From Dryomyza anilis (Eukaryota > Arthropoda > Insecta > Diptera > Dryomyzidae), in contig OX638135.1 in the NCBI GenBank assembly GCA_951804985.1, positions 6,036,659 to 6,100,658 of the forward strand: a stretch of 64,000 nt of DNA, read 5' to 3'. This document shows, piece after piece, positions 46,884 through 59,179 of the stretch (positions within the stretch are counted from its first letter, which is position 1; each line of letters opens with the position of its first letter). Made by a program: the position numbers and the translations under genes. The notes below the pieces were generated by a model. The model ran no database searches and was not told where the DNA came from. It was given only the letters and a program-made list of their open reading frames with translations.

Positions 46884-47116
46884 GGACAGACGGACAGACG
46901 GCGTACCAAACTGAATATACCCGTTCATTCTTATGCCCGTAACTTCAACGAGTAGATATCTATTGGTGTTCGTACCGAACAGATATCTCTTACCTATCCG
47001 GTGTTTTTACTCCTTAACTATGCGTTGAAGTTACGAAATTTTGCTTACACGATAGATAACTAAGCACCAGTAGATATCTATTCGTTGAAGTTACGGGCAT
47101 TAGTGTAGGGTATAAA
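46245..47116 (+). repeat. mini-me-like repeat (family A) with MITE insertion and core deletion
   Basis: A long GACA array (about 46793-46898) joins directly to GGCGTACCAAACTG, so the conserved core has been lost. A 166-bp MITE sits at 46934-47099. The tail TAGTGTAGGGTATAAAAA follows. Confidence 0.87.
46934..47099. mobile_element. MITE, 166 bp, TTA target duplication (PIF/Harbinger-like)
   Basis: Inverted ends of ~34 bp beginning TGCCCGTAACTTCAACGA and containing TAGATATCTA. TTA at 46931-46933 and 47100-47102. Other A copies read CACTCTTAGTGTAGGG here, giving a direct empty-site comparison. A 3-bp TTA/TAA duplication is typical of PIF/Harbinger; the end sequence does not prove the superfamily. 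An extra internal CGTTGAAGTTACG is present. Confidence 0.85.
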
Positions 47117-47654
47117 AATGATCAAAATGTTTAGAGTAAAAACGAAACAATATTCTCTAAAAGCAAAAAACGATAAAAGAAGCTCAGAGCAAACAAATTA
47201 TAAAGCTTAATCTCATTTGTGAGCTCACTTTATCTTTACTCATTCTTATTCTAATAAAATTTTATTGATGTTAAAACTATTGAGGAAATTAAGAAATGCT
47301 ATACTAATAAAAAGTTATATATATATTCAAAAATATATACTTCAAAAAAATGTATACTCTTAACAAAAATGTTCATTGAAATAAAATGTTTTTGTCAAAA
47401 CATTTTTTTTTTTGTGTTGAAAAACTTTAGTTTGGAACAATATTTACGTTATTTTTGTCAATGAAACATTATTCCGGAATTTATTATTGGAATTTTCTTA
47501 CAATCTTTTTTTTTATACAATACAAACAATTTATTTTTTTAAACAAATATTTTTAAACTTTTTATTTTAGCAATATTTTACATAGTTCAAAAATATTTTT
47601 GTTTGTAAATTTATTGTTATATTTTTTAACAAAAAAAACATTTAAAAAATATAT

Positions 47655-47985
47655 GGGCCATTCCACACCAAATCGATCAAAAAAGGTCATTGTTTGAGAT
47701 TTTACCTTTTCGATTTCAATGAAATTTGGGCAACTGATAAAGGAAAAGGGTATCAAGATTTGTTCTAAACAATTTTTGTTATTTTTTCGTCCACTACTTC
47801 CAGAGTTACAGTGGCTCAAAGTTACAAAAATGGGTCAAAAATCACCTTTGTATGGTTGTTCATATTTAAATATCGTTTTAAAGCTAATTGTAACTTCTAA
47901 ACGTGAACATGTGACCCGTGGTCATTATCCTTTCACTTCAAAATTATTGTTCTTAAAAGGAACCTTTTTAAAATTCTGAAAATAA
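47655..47985 (+). repeat. Repeat family B, longest copy
   Basis: GGGCCATTCCACACCAAATC through ACAGTGGCTCAAAG and ATGTGACCCGTGGTCATT. Serves as the reference for the other B copies. Confidence 0.75.
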
Positions 47986-48934
47986 CCCAAAATTTTATTT
48001 ATTATAAATGTTCATGCAAAATTTCAAGATGGTATATATTATGATGGCATCATTTTTAAAAAAATAATTTTCTACATTTTTATTTATTTATTTTATTAAA
48101 AAAATATACAAAGTAAAAGTTGCAATAATTCTGGAATATATATGTAACTCTGATTTCTAAAATGGCGTCAGTTTTATCATATTGAATCTAGTCTTTAAGA
48201 TATGGATTTTGGCATGTAGTTTTTATTTTTCTAAAAATGGTATATATCTCAAAAACTGGAGATAATTAGATGAAAATGCATAGTAACATTTCAAAAGGGA
48301 ATAAAACCTTTAAAAGAATTAATGTTGGAAAAACGCTTTTATATACATACTGACAGAAATCTAGACAGATTTAACATCCTGATTTTCGACCTGATTCACA
48401 TTTACTATTTAGGAAGATGGTCTCTCGAAACCGAATTATAATAATTCCAGCAGTTTCCCGAGATACACATGCTATACTTGCAATAATTGCATGCAATGTA
48501 GAACGGTTAGCTTATCAAAATGTCCAAAATTTATTTTCCCTCTTTTTCTAATTTTTTCGTTGACGACATAATCAATTACTTAACTGAAAACTTGCAAATT
48601 TTGTTTGATTATCATAAATCAGAGAATTTTTGAATTTACGGTATTTTTTGCATTATTTGCTTTGACCAAAATATCCGCATTTGAATTAGTAAAAATAATT
48701 TCGTTTACACCCTTTATGTGCCGCAAACTTTTTTTTATTATGTAAATATGATATGCATTTTCATTTCAAATTCAAAGATAATTTAAAATCAAGTTTAAAA
48801 TTAATGTTTTCTTTTTTGACAATTTCATAAATAATAAAATGTCAAAAAGCTGATTTTTATTTTAAAGTTGCTTACGCCATTGCTTTTTCGCATATACTTC
48901 TGAAATAAACTTTGTTTAAAAATGAGACTTCAGT

Positions 48935-49628
48935 GTTTTTATACCCTACACTACGAGTGAAAGGGTATATTTAGTTTGGTACGCCGTTTGCAACACCCTG
49001 AAAAAAGCATCTCCGGTATGGTATATTCTTGATCAGCAATACCTCCTGAGTCGATTTAGCGATGTCCGTCTGTACTTCTGAATGTCTGTTGAAATCACGA
49101 TTACAGAAAAAGTTGAAGAGCTAGAGCAATGAAACTTTAGATTTAGATTACTTATATGTCTATGCGGTCTGACAAGAAAATTGGCATAATCGGTCTATAG
49201 TGACCTGAGAACCGACCACTTATGTTCAAATACCTCAAATAAAATTTACATCTACGAATCAATTTTACTATATACGTGCTTAGGTAAACTTTTTTGGTCA
49301 AATATATATTGACATTATGCTCAAATAAATGAAAATATGTTTTGCCACGAAATGACTTGTGGTTCCCAAAAAAAAAATCGAAATTCGGTACACCTACCCA
49401 TTTGTAAATATGGGTATCAAATGAAAGAAATTTCTTCAGGGATGGAAAGTTTGTAGTTATTTTCAGGATTCAAATACCCTGGTGACCTATATACCACTTT
49501 AAATGGTAACCACACATATGTGTAGGGTATTTATTGTCGGCTTAGACCGACTATAATTTTGATAAACCTAACTATCATAATAACACCTACTTTAAAATTT
49601 CCCATGTGATCTAACCTTCCCAACTGTT
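48935..49628 (-). repeat. mini-me-like repeat (family A), diverged subtype, unit 3
   Basis: Duplicate of 44240-44937, with only a few single-base differences and a shorter A run. Confidence 0.87.
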
Positions 49629-50932
49629 TTTTTTTGCTATTGCTTAAGTTATGTTTTATTGAATTACTCGACTTTTTACATATTTATACATTTTTTTTCA
49701 AATTTAAATCACCAAACTTAAACCACACCATCTGGGAAGGTAAATTTTTACCAATATCTTAATTGTATGTCTTTTCACCATATTTCCAAAATTCATCAAT
49801 TTCTAAAAAAGTACTGCTAAAATGTGAATTTGTTTGTTTTCATATTTTAAAAACACCCTTATTTATTAAAAAAAATGTTTTTTACCAAAAAAAAAATACA
49901 TTAAAAAATAAATTGGTATATATCATTTCAATTTTGAAGTTGAATAAATAAATTTTCACAAAATAATGCAAAAATGTTCGCCTGCGGCAAAAATGTTCTG
50001 TTAATATTATTTTACAATTATTATGAACATATTTTTATGAAATGTGAGTACAATTTTCAAATGAAATCGATTGGTTTTATTTAATATTATCTCAAATTAT
50101 ATAAATTTCGAATAGATTTCAAAGCCTTTTTCAATTTATTTCTTGTTATACGTATTTTCATCAATGGAATACCCGGAAATCCCGGATCCTAACAAGGCAA
50201 TGTTATGTGAAACAAGGCTATGAAAAATGGCTCAACCGGGACCTGTAAAAGTTGCTGAAGGAAACTCCTTTTTAAGAAGATCGTACACCTGGTATCTTAC
50301 CTAGTTTAGGCCTCGTCAGATACCGAAATGATATGTTCATGAGTATGGCCAAACAGAAATCTTCCTCCCCTACACCCTTTCTTATGAAGTTTGCTAAAAC
50401 CCCCTCCACGAGCAAATCCTGCGCATGGCCCTGATTGCGTGAACTGAGTTTTATATTAATTGCTATCACAAAATCAGTGGCGCATATAAAAATATTGAAA
50501 TGCAAAAATTGTATGGACTTTTTGAAAATTGTGCAAAAGTTTGATATTTTGTTTTTACTAATTTTTGTGGTAAATCATGTTTTTAATGGGTTTTAATCAT
50601 CGACGTAGAATGGTTTCGATTCAAATAATTGATTGCAATCAAAAATGTCTATCTTAAGTCCTTTTATGGTGAAATCGCGACATTTTAGTTAACACATATT
50701 TCATTGAGGCACATCCACAGTACTGCACGAAAAAGGTCAAAATATTGAACATTCGTAAGTTTGGTCAATGTTTTAACCAAAACAGATTTTACGCACATTT
50801 TTAAATTCACATAATCTCAAAAATCATCACTATATAAAATTTTAGCATTAATATCACAATATATTGGTACAAAACGAAATTAATGTGCCATTAATTTTTT
50901 TTTTTAATTTTTTTGTTCCCCAAATTATAAAA

Positions 50933-51491
50933 AACCAGTTGGGAAGGTTAGATCACATGGGAAATTTTAAAGTAGGTGTAATTATGATAGTTAGGATTAT
51001 CAAAATTATAGTCGGTCTAATCCGACTATAAATACCCTACACATATGTGTGGTTACCATTCAAAGTGATATATAGGTCACCAGGGTATACGAATCCTGAA
51101 AATAACTACAAACATTCAATCGCTGAAGAATTTCCATTCATTTGATACCCATATTTACAAATGGGTAGGTGTACCGAATTTGGATTTTTTTTTTAATGAA
51201 CCACAGGTCTTTTCGACGGAAAACATTATTATCACGTACTTGAGCATGATGTCAATATATATTTGACCAAAAAAGTTTACCTAAGCACGTATACATAAAA
51301 ATTGATCTTTATATGTACATTTTATATGAGGTATTTGAACATAAGTGGTCGGATCATAGGTCACAATGAACCGATCTCGCCAATTTTTTCGAACATACAG
51401 CGTAGGTATATTAGTAATCAAAGTTATAAGTTTCATTTATCTAGCTCTTCAATTTTAAAAGTAGTATGGATTTTAACAGACAGACGGACAG

Positions 51492-51537
<46 letters not shown>

Positions 51538-51700
51538 GGACAGACAGACGGACAGACGGACATCGCTAAATCGACTCAGGAGGTCATGCTGAACAAGAAT
51601 ATATATACTTTTCCATACCGGAGATGCTTCCTTCTGGGTGTTACAAACGGCGTATCAAACTGAATATACCCTTTCACTCTTAGTGTAGGGTATAAAAATT
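50933..51700 (+). repeat. mini-me-like repeat (family A), full copy, unit 3
   Basis: Counterpart of 46245-47116, here with core and end complete. GACA/GACG array at about 51476-51562. Confidence 0.88.
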
Positions 51701-51768
51701 CTGTTTCTGCCATATATCCATTACACCCGTTTTATTATCTATAATAAAGAAAATAAAATAATTATATA

Positions 51769-52458
51769 ACCAGTTGGGAAGGTTAGATCACATGGGAAAT
51801 TTTAAAGTAGGTGTTATTATGATAGTTAGGATTAACAAAACTATAGTCGGTCTAAGCCGACTATAAATACCCTACACATATGTGTGGTTACCATTCAAAG
51901 TGATGTATAGGTCACCAGGGTATACGAATCCTGAAAATAACTACAAACATTCAATCGCTGAAGAATTTCCATTCATATGATACCCATATTTACAAATGGG
52001 TAGGTGTACCGAATTTCGATTTTTTTTTTTGTGAACCACAAGTCTTTTCGCCCGAAAACATTATTATCATGTATTTGAGCATGATGTCAATATATATTTG
52101 ACCAAAAAAGTTTACCTAAGCACGTATACATAAAAATTGATCTTTATATGTACATTTTATATGAGGTATTTGAACATAAGTGGTCGGATCATAGGTCACA
52201 ATGGACCGATCTTTTTTTCGCACATACAGCGTAGGTATATTAGTAATCTAAGTTATAAGTTTCATTTATCTAGCTCTTCAATTTTAAAAGTAGTAGGGAT
52301 TTCAACAGACAGACAGACGTACATCGCTAAATCGACTCAGGAGGTCATGCTGATCAAGAATATATATACTTTTCCATACCGGAGATGCTTCCTTCTGGGT
52401 GTTACAAACGGCGTACCAAACTGAATATACCCTTTCACTCTTAGTGTAGGGTATAAAA
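51769..52458 (+). repeat. mini-me-like repeat (family A), most compact full copy
   Basis: Good reference copy: short GACA run (about three units at 52306-52320), clear hairpin ATAGTCGGTCTAAGCCGACT, ACACATATGTGT palindrome, and a complete core and ends. Only about 70 bp separate it from the preceding copy. Confidence 0.9.
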
Positions 52459-52814
52459 ATAGAAAGAACATATTAAAAATATATATATTATTCGATGTTG
52501 TGTTCTTTTAACAAATGGATGACTTTGTTTATTTATCCGTGACCTTTTCAAATGGACTTCAAAAATCGACTTCAAAAATCGTATCAACCTCTTACTTAGT
52601 TATTTGATATTGCATTATGTTATAAACATGGCTCGGATTTGAATGACCTAAAAATATGTTTAAAATTACCCAAAAACGACTTTAAAATTTTCCTAAACAT
52701 AATTTTTATAACAGCATAAAAAACCGTTTTAGAGTTTTAGCTAATGGTCAGTTGTTACCAAACTTACACATTGTATTGAAAGGTGATGCGGAAAATAATT
52801 AGTTCTACTATATG

Positions 52815-54017
52815 CAATGTTGCCAGAACTTTTTTGAAAAAAAACCAAAACAAACAAAAAAAAAAGCTATAAAAGGCTAAAATCAAGTTTAAAAAAAGCT
52901 AAATATTTTTTATTATTTTTCTATGTATCTATTAAATATAATATTTGAATAAACCAATATAATATTTCAGTATAACAAAAATATCACATTTTAAATATTT
53001 TCACAAAAATTCCAATTTTCAATAAAAAGCCACAGAATTTCACAAATTTTCAAATTTTCATTAAAAATTTATTTTTCAATAAAATTTTAAATTTTCAAAA
53101 ATATTTCCATTTAAAAAAAAATCTCAAATTCTATTTATTCTCTAAATATACAATACATTTTCAATGTCAGAATTTGTTAAGAAATTATTTTTTTTTTAAA
53201 TTTACAATATTTCAATATTTCCATAAAATTTCATGTTCAAAAAATTTTCAAATTTTTCAATAGTCAATTTGCCAATTATATTTCACAATTACAACTAAAG
53301 GTCAGTGCAGTTAATCGAAAATTTTAAATATATTTTAAAAAATTTTAAAAATCACCTAAATTCATATACAATTTGAAGAGCCTGTGCGAATAATGACTAA
53401 TTGATTTACTTGGTTCAACATTGCTTTTATACTTTTCCTAACTTTGAATTGCGTCCAAATACTAATTGTTAAGTTTTTTCTATATTTTTGGAAATTTGAA
53501 AAAAAAATCAAAAATGTTTCTTAATAAGATATGTATTTCTGAATATGTATTTCTGGAAAATTTAATGAATATAAAATCCAACATTTTTAGATCATTATTG
53601 CGAAACTCATTTAGAAAGGCTTTTTCGTGTTATAATGCACTTCACCAAAATATAGGTCCGCATGGTCTTATAAAAGGCGATGTTGTCACCGCACTATTTA
53701 ATTCAAACTTAATGTCAATATATTTAAAATGCTACCACGATCATCGAATAATCAATACGGTTGATATAAGGTTGTTCTTAATTTTAGGATACTCGAAGAA
53801 AAACTTAATTTTATACAAAATCATGTATTTTAACCAATATTTCAATTTAAGTCGCACTGCTTTATGAAAATTTCCATCATATACTAAATTTTATTAAGAT
53901 TTTGCTAATTTAAAAAAAGGCTAAAAAAAGGCTAAATAAATTAGCCCCAAAATTTAAAGCTAAACACAAAAATAAAAGGCTAAATCTAGCTTTAAAAAGG
54001 CTAAATTGGCAACACTG
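52815..54017. mobile_element. hAT-type element, 1203 bp, perfect 8-bp target duplication
   Basis: ACTATATG occurs at 52807-52814 and 54018-54025. Ends are CAATGTTGCCA and, inward from the right, CAGTGTTGCCA, close to ends known for hAT elements. Subterminal arrays of AAGGCTAAA lie at both ends. The 133-codon frame at 53466-53867 has no recognisable transposase motif, so the element looks non-autonomous. Confidence 0.85.
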
Positions 54018-54025
54018 ACTATATG

Positions 54026-54879
54026 GCAAATAAAAATATTGTGGTTAAAAGTAATATGCTGAGCTCTGGCAAATCTATTCTACCCGTTATAATTAATAAT
54101 GTATGTATGTAAGTTATATCAGCAATCTGTCTACGTTCGCCAAGAGACTTTATATTTAGTACTTTAGAAAGGAGACTTCAATTAATTTCATATTTAAATT
54201 AAACAATGTTTAAATAATTTACTTTATTCAATTGCATTGGTATAGGTAACGAAAAACATTCTCAAGTATTACTTTGAATTTGATATAAATACAGTATGTA
54301 GTAAAAATTATTGCATATGTAGTAATATTTTAATATTAAGCTTATTGTTAAATAAATAACAACAATCTTTTTTTTAAAGACATTTTTATTTATTTTTAAT
54401 ACAGTATTTAATACAGAATATTTTATAACCGTTTTTCTTTCTTAATTTCAAATTAAACGAATGCACTTAAATTCATAAATATATTAACTTGCGATGCCAT
54501 ATTTTTGGTTACAACTCCACTGCAGAGTTGCAACTTGCAAGTACTGAAGGAAAATATTACAACAAAAATAGATGCCACATTTTTGTTTCAAATCTACTTC
54601 AGGATTGCTTAGTATCAAGAAACATCTACGAAATTCTACAAATAATGACGTAAAATTTAAAAAAATAAATAACCACTAAAAAAAGCCAAAAAATGACAAA
54701 TGCATTACAAAAATGACATGTCATCAAAATCCGAGCCCTGGTTATGACATAAAAAGGGAAATTCTCGAGTTTTTCTATACATTTCTTAGAAGTCAAATTT
54801 TTTGTCTCATTTATTATACATTTAATTGATTGAAATTTAATTAATTGAAATTACAGCATTTTTGCTGTAATTTGTGCTC
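54026..54879. other. AT-rich stretch, nothing recognised
   Basis: No gene or repeat family seen. Confidence 0.5.
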
Positions 54880-55020
54880 ATGGGTTATAAATACAAATGC
54901 CGCAGAATTATTTGGTGTTTATGCTTTAAGTCCGGGGTGCTGGAGACGTCTTCCAGCTACCTACTTATACAACAAGTGGGAGCTGGCCAAAGATATGAAC
55001 TTCACGAATTAACAAGAAAC
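54880..55020 (+). pseudogene. Fragment resembling RIC1/Rich, C-terminal region (1)
   Basis: LETSSSYLLIQQ in one frame and NKWELAKDMNF in the next resemble, in order, the RIC1 segments LDTAASYLIILQ and GKWDLCRHMIRF. Intervening residues are missing and the frame shifts. RIC1 with RGP1 activates Rab6 at the Golgi; this fragment cannot. Recognition is from memory of the family. Confidence 0.45.
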
Positions 55021-55199
55021 TACTGTACACATTGCAAAAAAAAAAACTTATTTTTATTTTAAAGCATAAAAGTAATTCATTTCATTTGTGTTTGGTTTAA
55101 CAAAAATATAAAAATTAGATAATGTTAATAAGTTAAATTTATTTATCCACTGCGCGACTGTGTCATGCTGAAACCGTGATACACGGCATGCTTGTTGAC

Positions 55200-55680
55200 T
55201 TGCCATTGTGTTACTCTAAATTTCCAAAGTGCTGGATGGGACACAGCGCCTGCTGCTGCATTCCGCTGCAACTCTATCCGCTGGCGATACTCGTCGTAAT
55301 GAGGTGGCGCTCAGCGGCGAAGATAAAGTGACGCTTTGCTGCAACAGCAATGCGCTGCCCTTTTGTCTTCTAGAGCACAAGTTGTAGCCCAGCATGGAGG
55401 GCTACAACGCCTGTGAGATTGAGCAATAGTGTCGCTCGTTGCCACATTTTCAGCATGCGCTGAAAATGTGGTTCTGCGCGAGGTGGCCGAAGCCAACCCA
55501 CACTGCTGCTCAGCACACTCTTAATGAGATTTTGCTCTGGCCATATTTTTACTCGATGGCCGGCAATCCGAAGAATCTCTTGCAGCAGTGTCCGGCAAAT
55601 CTATAGCCGTCCGTATCGCGCGATAATTGCAAGTGGGAGTTGGCCAAATATCCGATACTCTTCCATAAGTCCATTGATTC
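55200..55680 (+). pseudogene. Fragment resembling RIC1/Rich, C-terminal region (2)
   Basis: GC-richer than its surroundings. One frame reads LPFCLLEHK, SLPHFQHALKMW, LLWPYFYSMAGNPKNLLQQC, then VSRDN and KWELAKYPIL. These follow the order of the RIC1 C-terminal domain (its [20 protein letters not shown] and KWDLCRHM). Another frame supplies REVAEANP at the expected place, which marks a frameshift near 55470. In-frame stops at about 55385, 55427 and 55603. Sequence between GNPKNL and KWELAK is largely deleted. No introns are evident, so a processed pseudogene or captured fragment is possible. Confidence 0.55.
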
Positions 55681-55780
55681 AATTAAATCAATCTCCACCA
55701 TCAATATTTGTAGACAAATTAAACAATTTTCTTCAAAATATTAAATTTTTAACAGTTTGTTGCAAATTTAACACAAATAA

Positions 55781-56534
55781 TTATACCCTACACTAAGAGT
55801 GAAGGGGTATATTCAGTTTGGTACGCCGTTTGTACCACCCAGAAGGAAGCATCTCCAGTATGGAAAAGTATATATATTCTTGATCAGCATGACCTCCTGA
55901 GTCGATTTAGCGATGTCCGTCTGTCCGTCTGTCTGTCCGTATGTCTGTCCGTCTGTGTGTCCGTCTGTCTGTCTGTCCGTCTGTCTGTCTGTCTGTCTGT
56001 TGAAATCCCTACTACTCTTAAAATTGAAGAGCTAGATAAATGAAACTTATAACTTAGATTACTAATATACCTACGCTGTAAGTGCGAAAAAAAAGATCGG
56101 TCCATTGTGACCTATGATCCGACCACTTATGTTCAAATACCTCATATAAAATGTACATATAAAGATCAATTTTTATGTATACGTGCTTAGGTAAACTTTT
56201 TTGGTCAAATATATATTGATATCATGCTCAAATACATGATAATAATGTTTTCCGGCGAAAAGACTTGTGGTTCACAAAAAAAAAATCGAAATTCGGTACA
56301 CCTACCCATTTGTAAATATGGGTATCAAATGAATGGAAATTCTTCAGCGATTGAATGTTTGAAGTTATTTTCGGGATTCGTATACCCTGGTGACCTATAT
56401 ATCACTTTGAATGGTAACCACACAAATGTTTAGGGTATTTATAGTCGGCTTAGACCGACTATAATTTTGATAATCCTAACTATCATAATTACACCTACTT
56501 TAAAATGTGATCTAACCTTCCCAACTGGTTTTAT
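55781..56534 (-). repeat. mini-me-like repeat (family A), full copy
   Basis: Complete ends. GTCY array at about 55916-56000 with GTAT and GTGT variants. The CCATGTG piece near the CCCAACTGG end is shortened. Confidence 0.87.
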
Positions 56535-56535
56535 T

Positions 56536-57398
56536 TATGACATAACCCCCAACGGACATTACCCCCAATTCGAATTTGGGGGTTATGTCCGTCGGTGTTT
56601 TGGACATACCCACAAATTTTTCGAATTTGTGGATAAAGTCCAACTATGAATTCGGCCATAACCCCCATTGGCGGTGATTTCCGATTTTTTTTTTTGAACT
56701 TTTTTTAAATGCGAATTTATTTATTTTGTTAAATTTGTCTGTTATTCATATTTTTTAAATAAATTTTATTGTAAATTTGTAACAAAATTGTTTGTAAATA
56801 AAATGTTGTTCTTCTCATTAACTATTAATACAAAGAAATAATTTTATTTCCGAAAAATTGCGCGTTTTTTTATAAACAAAATTTCGTTTAATTATGAATA
56901 AAAGAATTATTAATAAATAAAATAAATGTATAATTTTATTTTGATAATTTTTGAATTTATTTTTGACTGTCGAAATTTTATTTTCAAAAAATCGCGCGAT
57001 ATTTTTATAAATAAAACTTCATTCTTCTCATTATTGAATAAAACAAGGATATAATTTTATATTGTTATTTTTTAAAATTATGCGAAACTGAAACGCCGCA
57101 GTCGAAACTTTATTTCCAAAAAATTTCGCGATTTTTTGTAAATAAAATTTCGTTCCTCTCATTAATTAATAAAACAAGGAAACTAACTGATCGCACATGA
57201 CAACATATTATGTCCGCATAGCTACGTGGACTTAACTCCCTAAAATGATTGGTTGTTATGACCAATTTTTGTTTGGGAATATGTCCGCGGATCCCGGCGG
57301 ACAAAACACACAATTCGCATAGGAACGCGGACATAATCCCTAAATTCAAATTGGGGGTTATGTCCGTTGGGGTTATGTCCGTTGGGGTTATGTCCGGG
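56536..57398. mobile_element. Element built on GGACATAACCCC repeats
   Basis: The left end reads GACATAACCCCCAACGGACAT and the right end is its inverse, with three 15-bp units of TTATGTCCGTTGGGG at about 57357-57397. Further GGACATA motifs occur inside in both directions (56587, 57220, 57281, 57330). The interior is AT-rich without a transposase. No clear target duplication. Superfamily unknown. Confidence 0.6.
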
Positions 57399-57650
57399 CA
57401 CCGAAATTGATTGACATCTAACATGAAATTTTAAACTTTTTCTATTAATTTTTATTTATTCACATTTTATATGGTGGTAAATGGCTACATTTAGTACCAA
57501 TAGTTATATAAATTTTGAATTCCCATATGCAATTTTATAAATATATCAATAATAACATATTTTTCAATATAACAATGTGTAGTTTTTAGCATATCGAATC
57601 TAATCATAAATAAAAAAATGATTTATGTTTATACAGAGCATAGTTCAAAC

Positions 57651-58799
57651 AAAGGATTGAAAACCTAAACGAATAACGGTTTCGATTTTTTTCCTCGTTT
57701 CGTTTACGGTTTCGGTTTTAAGTTTCTATAACGAAACGGTTTCGGTATATCGGGTCCAACTTACGGTTTCGATTTCGGTTTTTGTATAGAATTTCATTTT
57801 TTCTATATTTTACAAATAATTTAACATATTTTATATGGTGCCAAGTTATGTTCGAATTGTGATATTGGAATAAAGTGGGAAAGGTAATTTAAACAACGTT
57901 TGCTGTTATTTTAGTGAAAATATTGTGTTATATAAATTATTTAATTGATTTCGTCAAAAAAAAATTCAATCGTGACCACAAACCAATGAAAAGCAACATT
58001 TTGACTTCACCTGAGATATGATCAGAATTGCAGAAAAGAGCCGAGAAGCGAACCATAAAACAGGACCAACAAGGATACATTGGTAAATATTCTTAAACTT
58101 CATCAGAAGAAGAATTTTGTAAAATTTCCATCCATAAAAGCCAAAGAAATTAAATTTCAACAATTCAGTGAACTGCATTATCTGCCAACAAATATCTGCC
58201 TGTATACTTAAAATGTTCGAACTTGCACAATTATAAATGGTATTCTATTGAATATATTCTTTAAAATAATTTAAAAATTATTCAAATGAACTTTTTAAAA
58301 CTTGTCCCACTTTACCCTCGGCTCTTCTTTATATTTTATTAATACAGTAAATAAAAAACCAATATCATTAAAATTTGAATCATTTTTTACCAAATAAAAA
58401 AATATATTTGCAGTTGCTGATGTTTTGTTGTTAATTCGATTTACCGCTACACAAATTAATGAAAAAAAAAATTAGACCCAAGACCGTTGTTTTGGAAATA
58501 TTTTTTCTGAAAGAACAACATGTGAATTATGATGGGAACTCAAAATTTTATAAAATGACATTTTAACATGCCTTGTACTTAAGATTTTTATATAAAATAA
58601 AATATGATTTTCTTTTTCTTTTTGTACTTTTTTAAAAACCGTTTTAAACCAATATATAACCGAAACCGTTTATTTCGGTTTTAAAGAATATCGGTTTATT
58701 TCTGATTTTCATATAAGGGGTCGGTTACGGTTACTGTTTCGGTTTAAAAATAAATCGGTTTTAACCGGATTTCGGTTTCGGTTACGGTTTCAATCCTTG
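57651..58799. mobile_element. hAT-like element with AACCG arrays, copy 1
   Basis: Ends AAAGGATTGAAAACC and, inward from the right, CAAGGATTGAAACCG. Flanks GTTCAAAC and GTTCATAC match in 7 of 8 bases. TTTCGGTTTCGG-type arrays lie at both ends, about 57680-57785 and 58630-58795. No transposase seen. Confidence 0.65.
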
Positions 58800-59179
58800 G
58801 TTCATACTTACGATTAACATTACTATTTTTTGATCGGTTCTCATTTTTGAAATATACTGTATCACTTTCGAAAACTGTTAAATTTTAATAACGTTTATAA
58901 TGCTTGTATATTTAACATATACTAAAAAATAGAAATTTGTTCATTAAACATTTCTTAAAATATTGGAACAAATTGAGTATAAAATAAGATTTAGAAATCT
59001 TTAAATATGTAGTATGCTCAGGGAATGCCCCCTACACCCAAAGAACAAATCAGTTGGGGTAACCGACTTTTTTGACTACCGCTATTCGACTGATTCAGTT
59101 GTTACAACACCATTCACACAACTAATGAATACAAATTGACACAACCAATTCGTTAAGTGGTGGTAGCCAATTTAATTAC

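Larger units (their letters stand above)
42664..47106. repeat. Tandem segmental duplication, unit 2
   Basis: About 4.4 kb nearly identical to 47107-51700: lead segment, repeat B, a minus-oriented A copy, a 1.3-kb unique-looking segment (44938-46244) and a plus-oriented A copy. Differs by a ~60-bp loss near 43205 and by lacking about 200 bp present at 48076-48278. Frames inside (for example 43223-43483 and 45586-45819) are conserved only because the DNA was copied, and I assign no genes. Confidence 0.9.
47107..51700. repeat. Tandem segmental duplication, unit 3
   Basis: Near-identical to unit 2 across 4.5 kb, with the extra 60 bp at about 47641-47705 and 200 bp at 48076-48278. Unit 3 has the plus-oriented A copy without the MITE and with the conserved core, so MITE insertion and core deletion in unit 2 happened after, or were removed at, the exchange. 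Confidence 0.9.

Noticed and set aside
46793..46898. Regular short repeats as a CRISPR array
   Set aside because: The repeats are 4-bp tetramers without spacers, in an animal genome.
53466..53867. 133-codon frame inside the hAT-type element as a gene
   Set aside because: AT-rich composition, no recognisable motif, and no support outside this copy.
57110..57424. Protein with DITPTDITPTDITP repeats
   Set aside because: Arises from translating the 15-bp DNA repeat of the GGACATAACC element.
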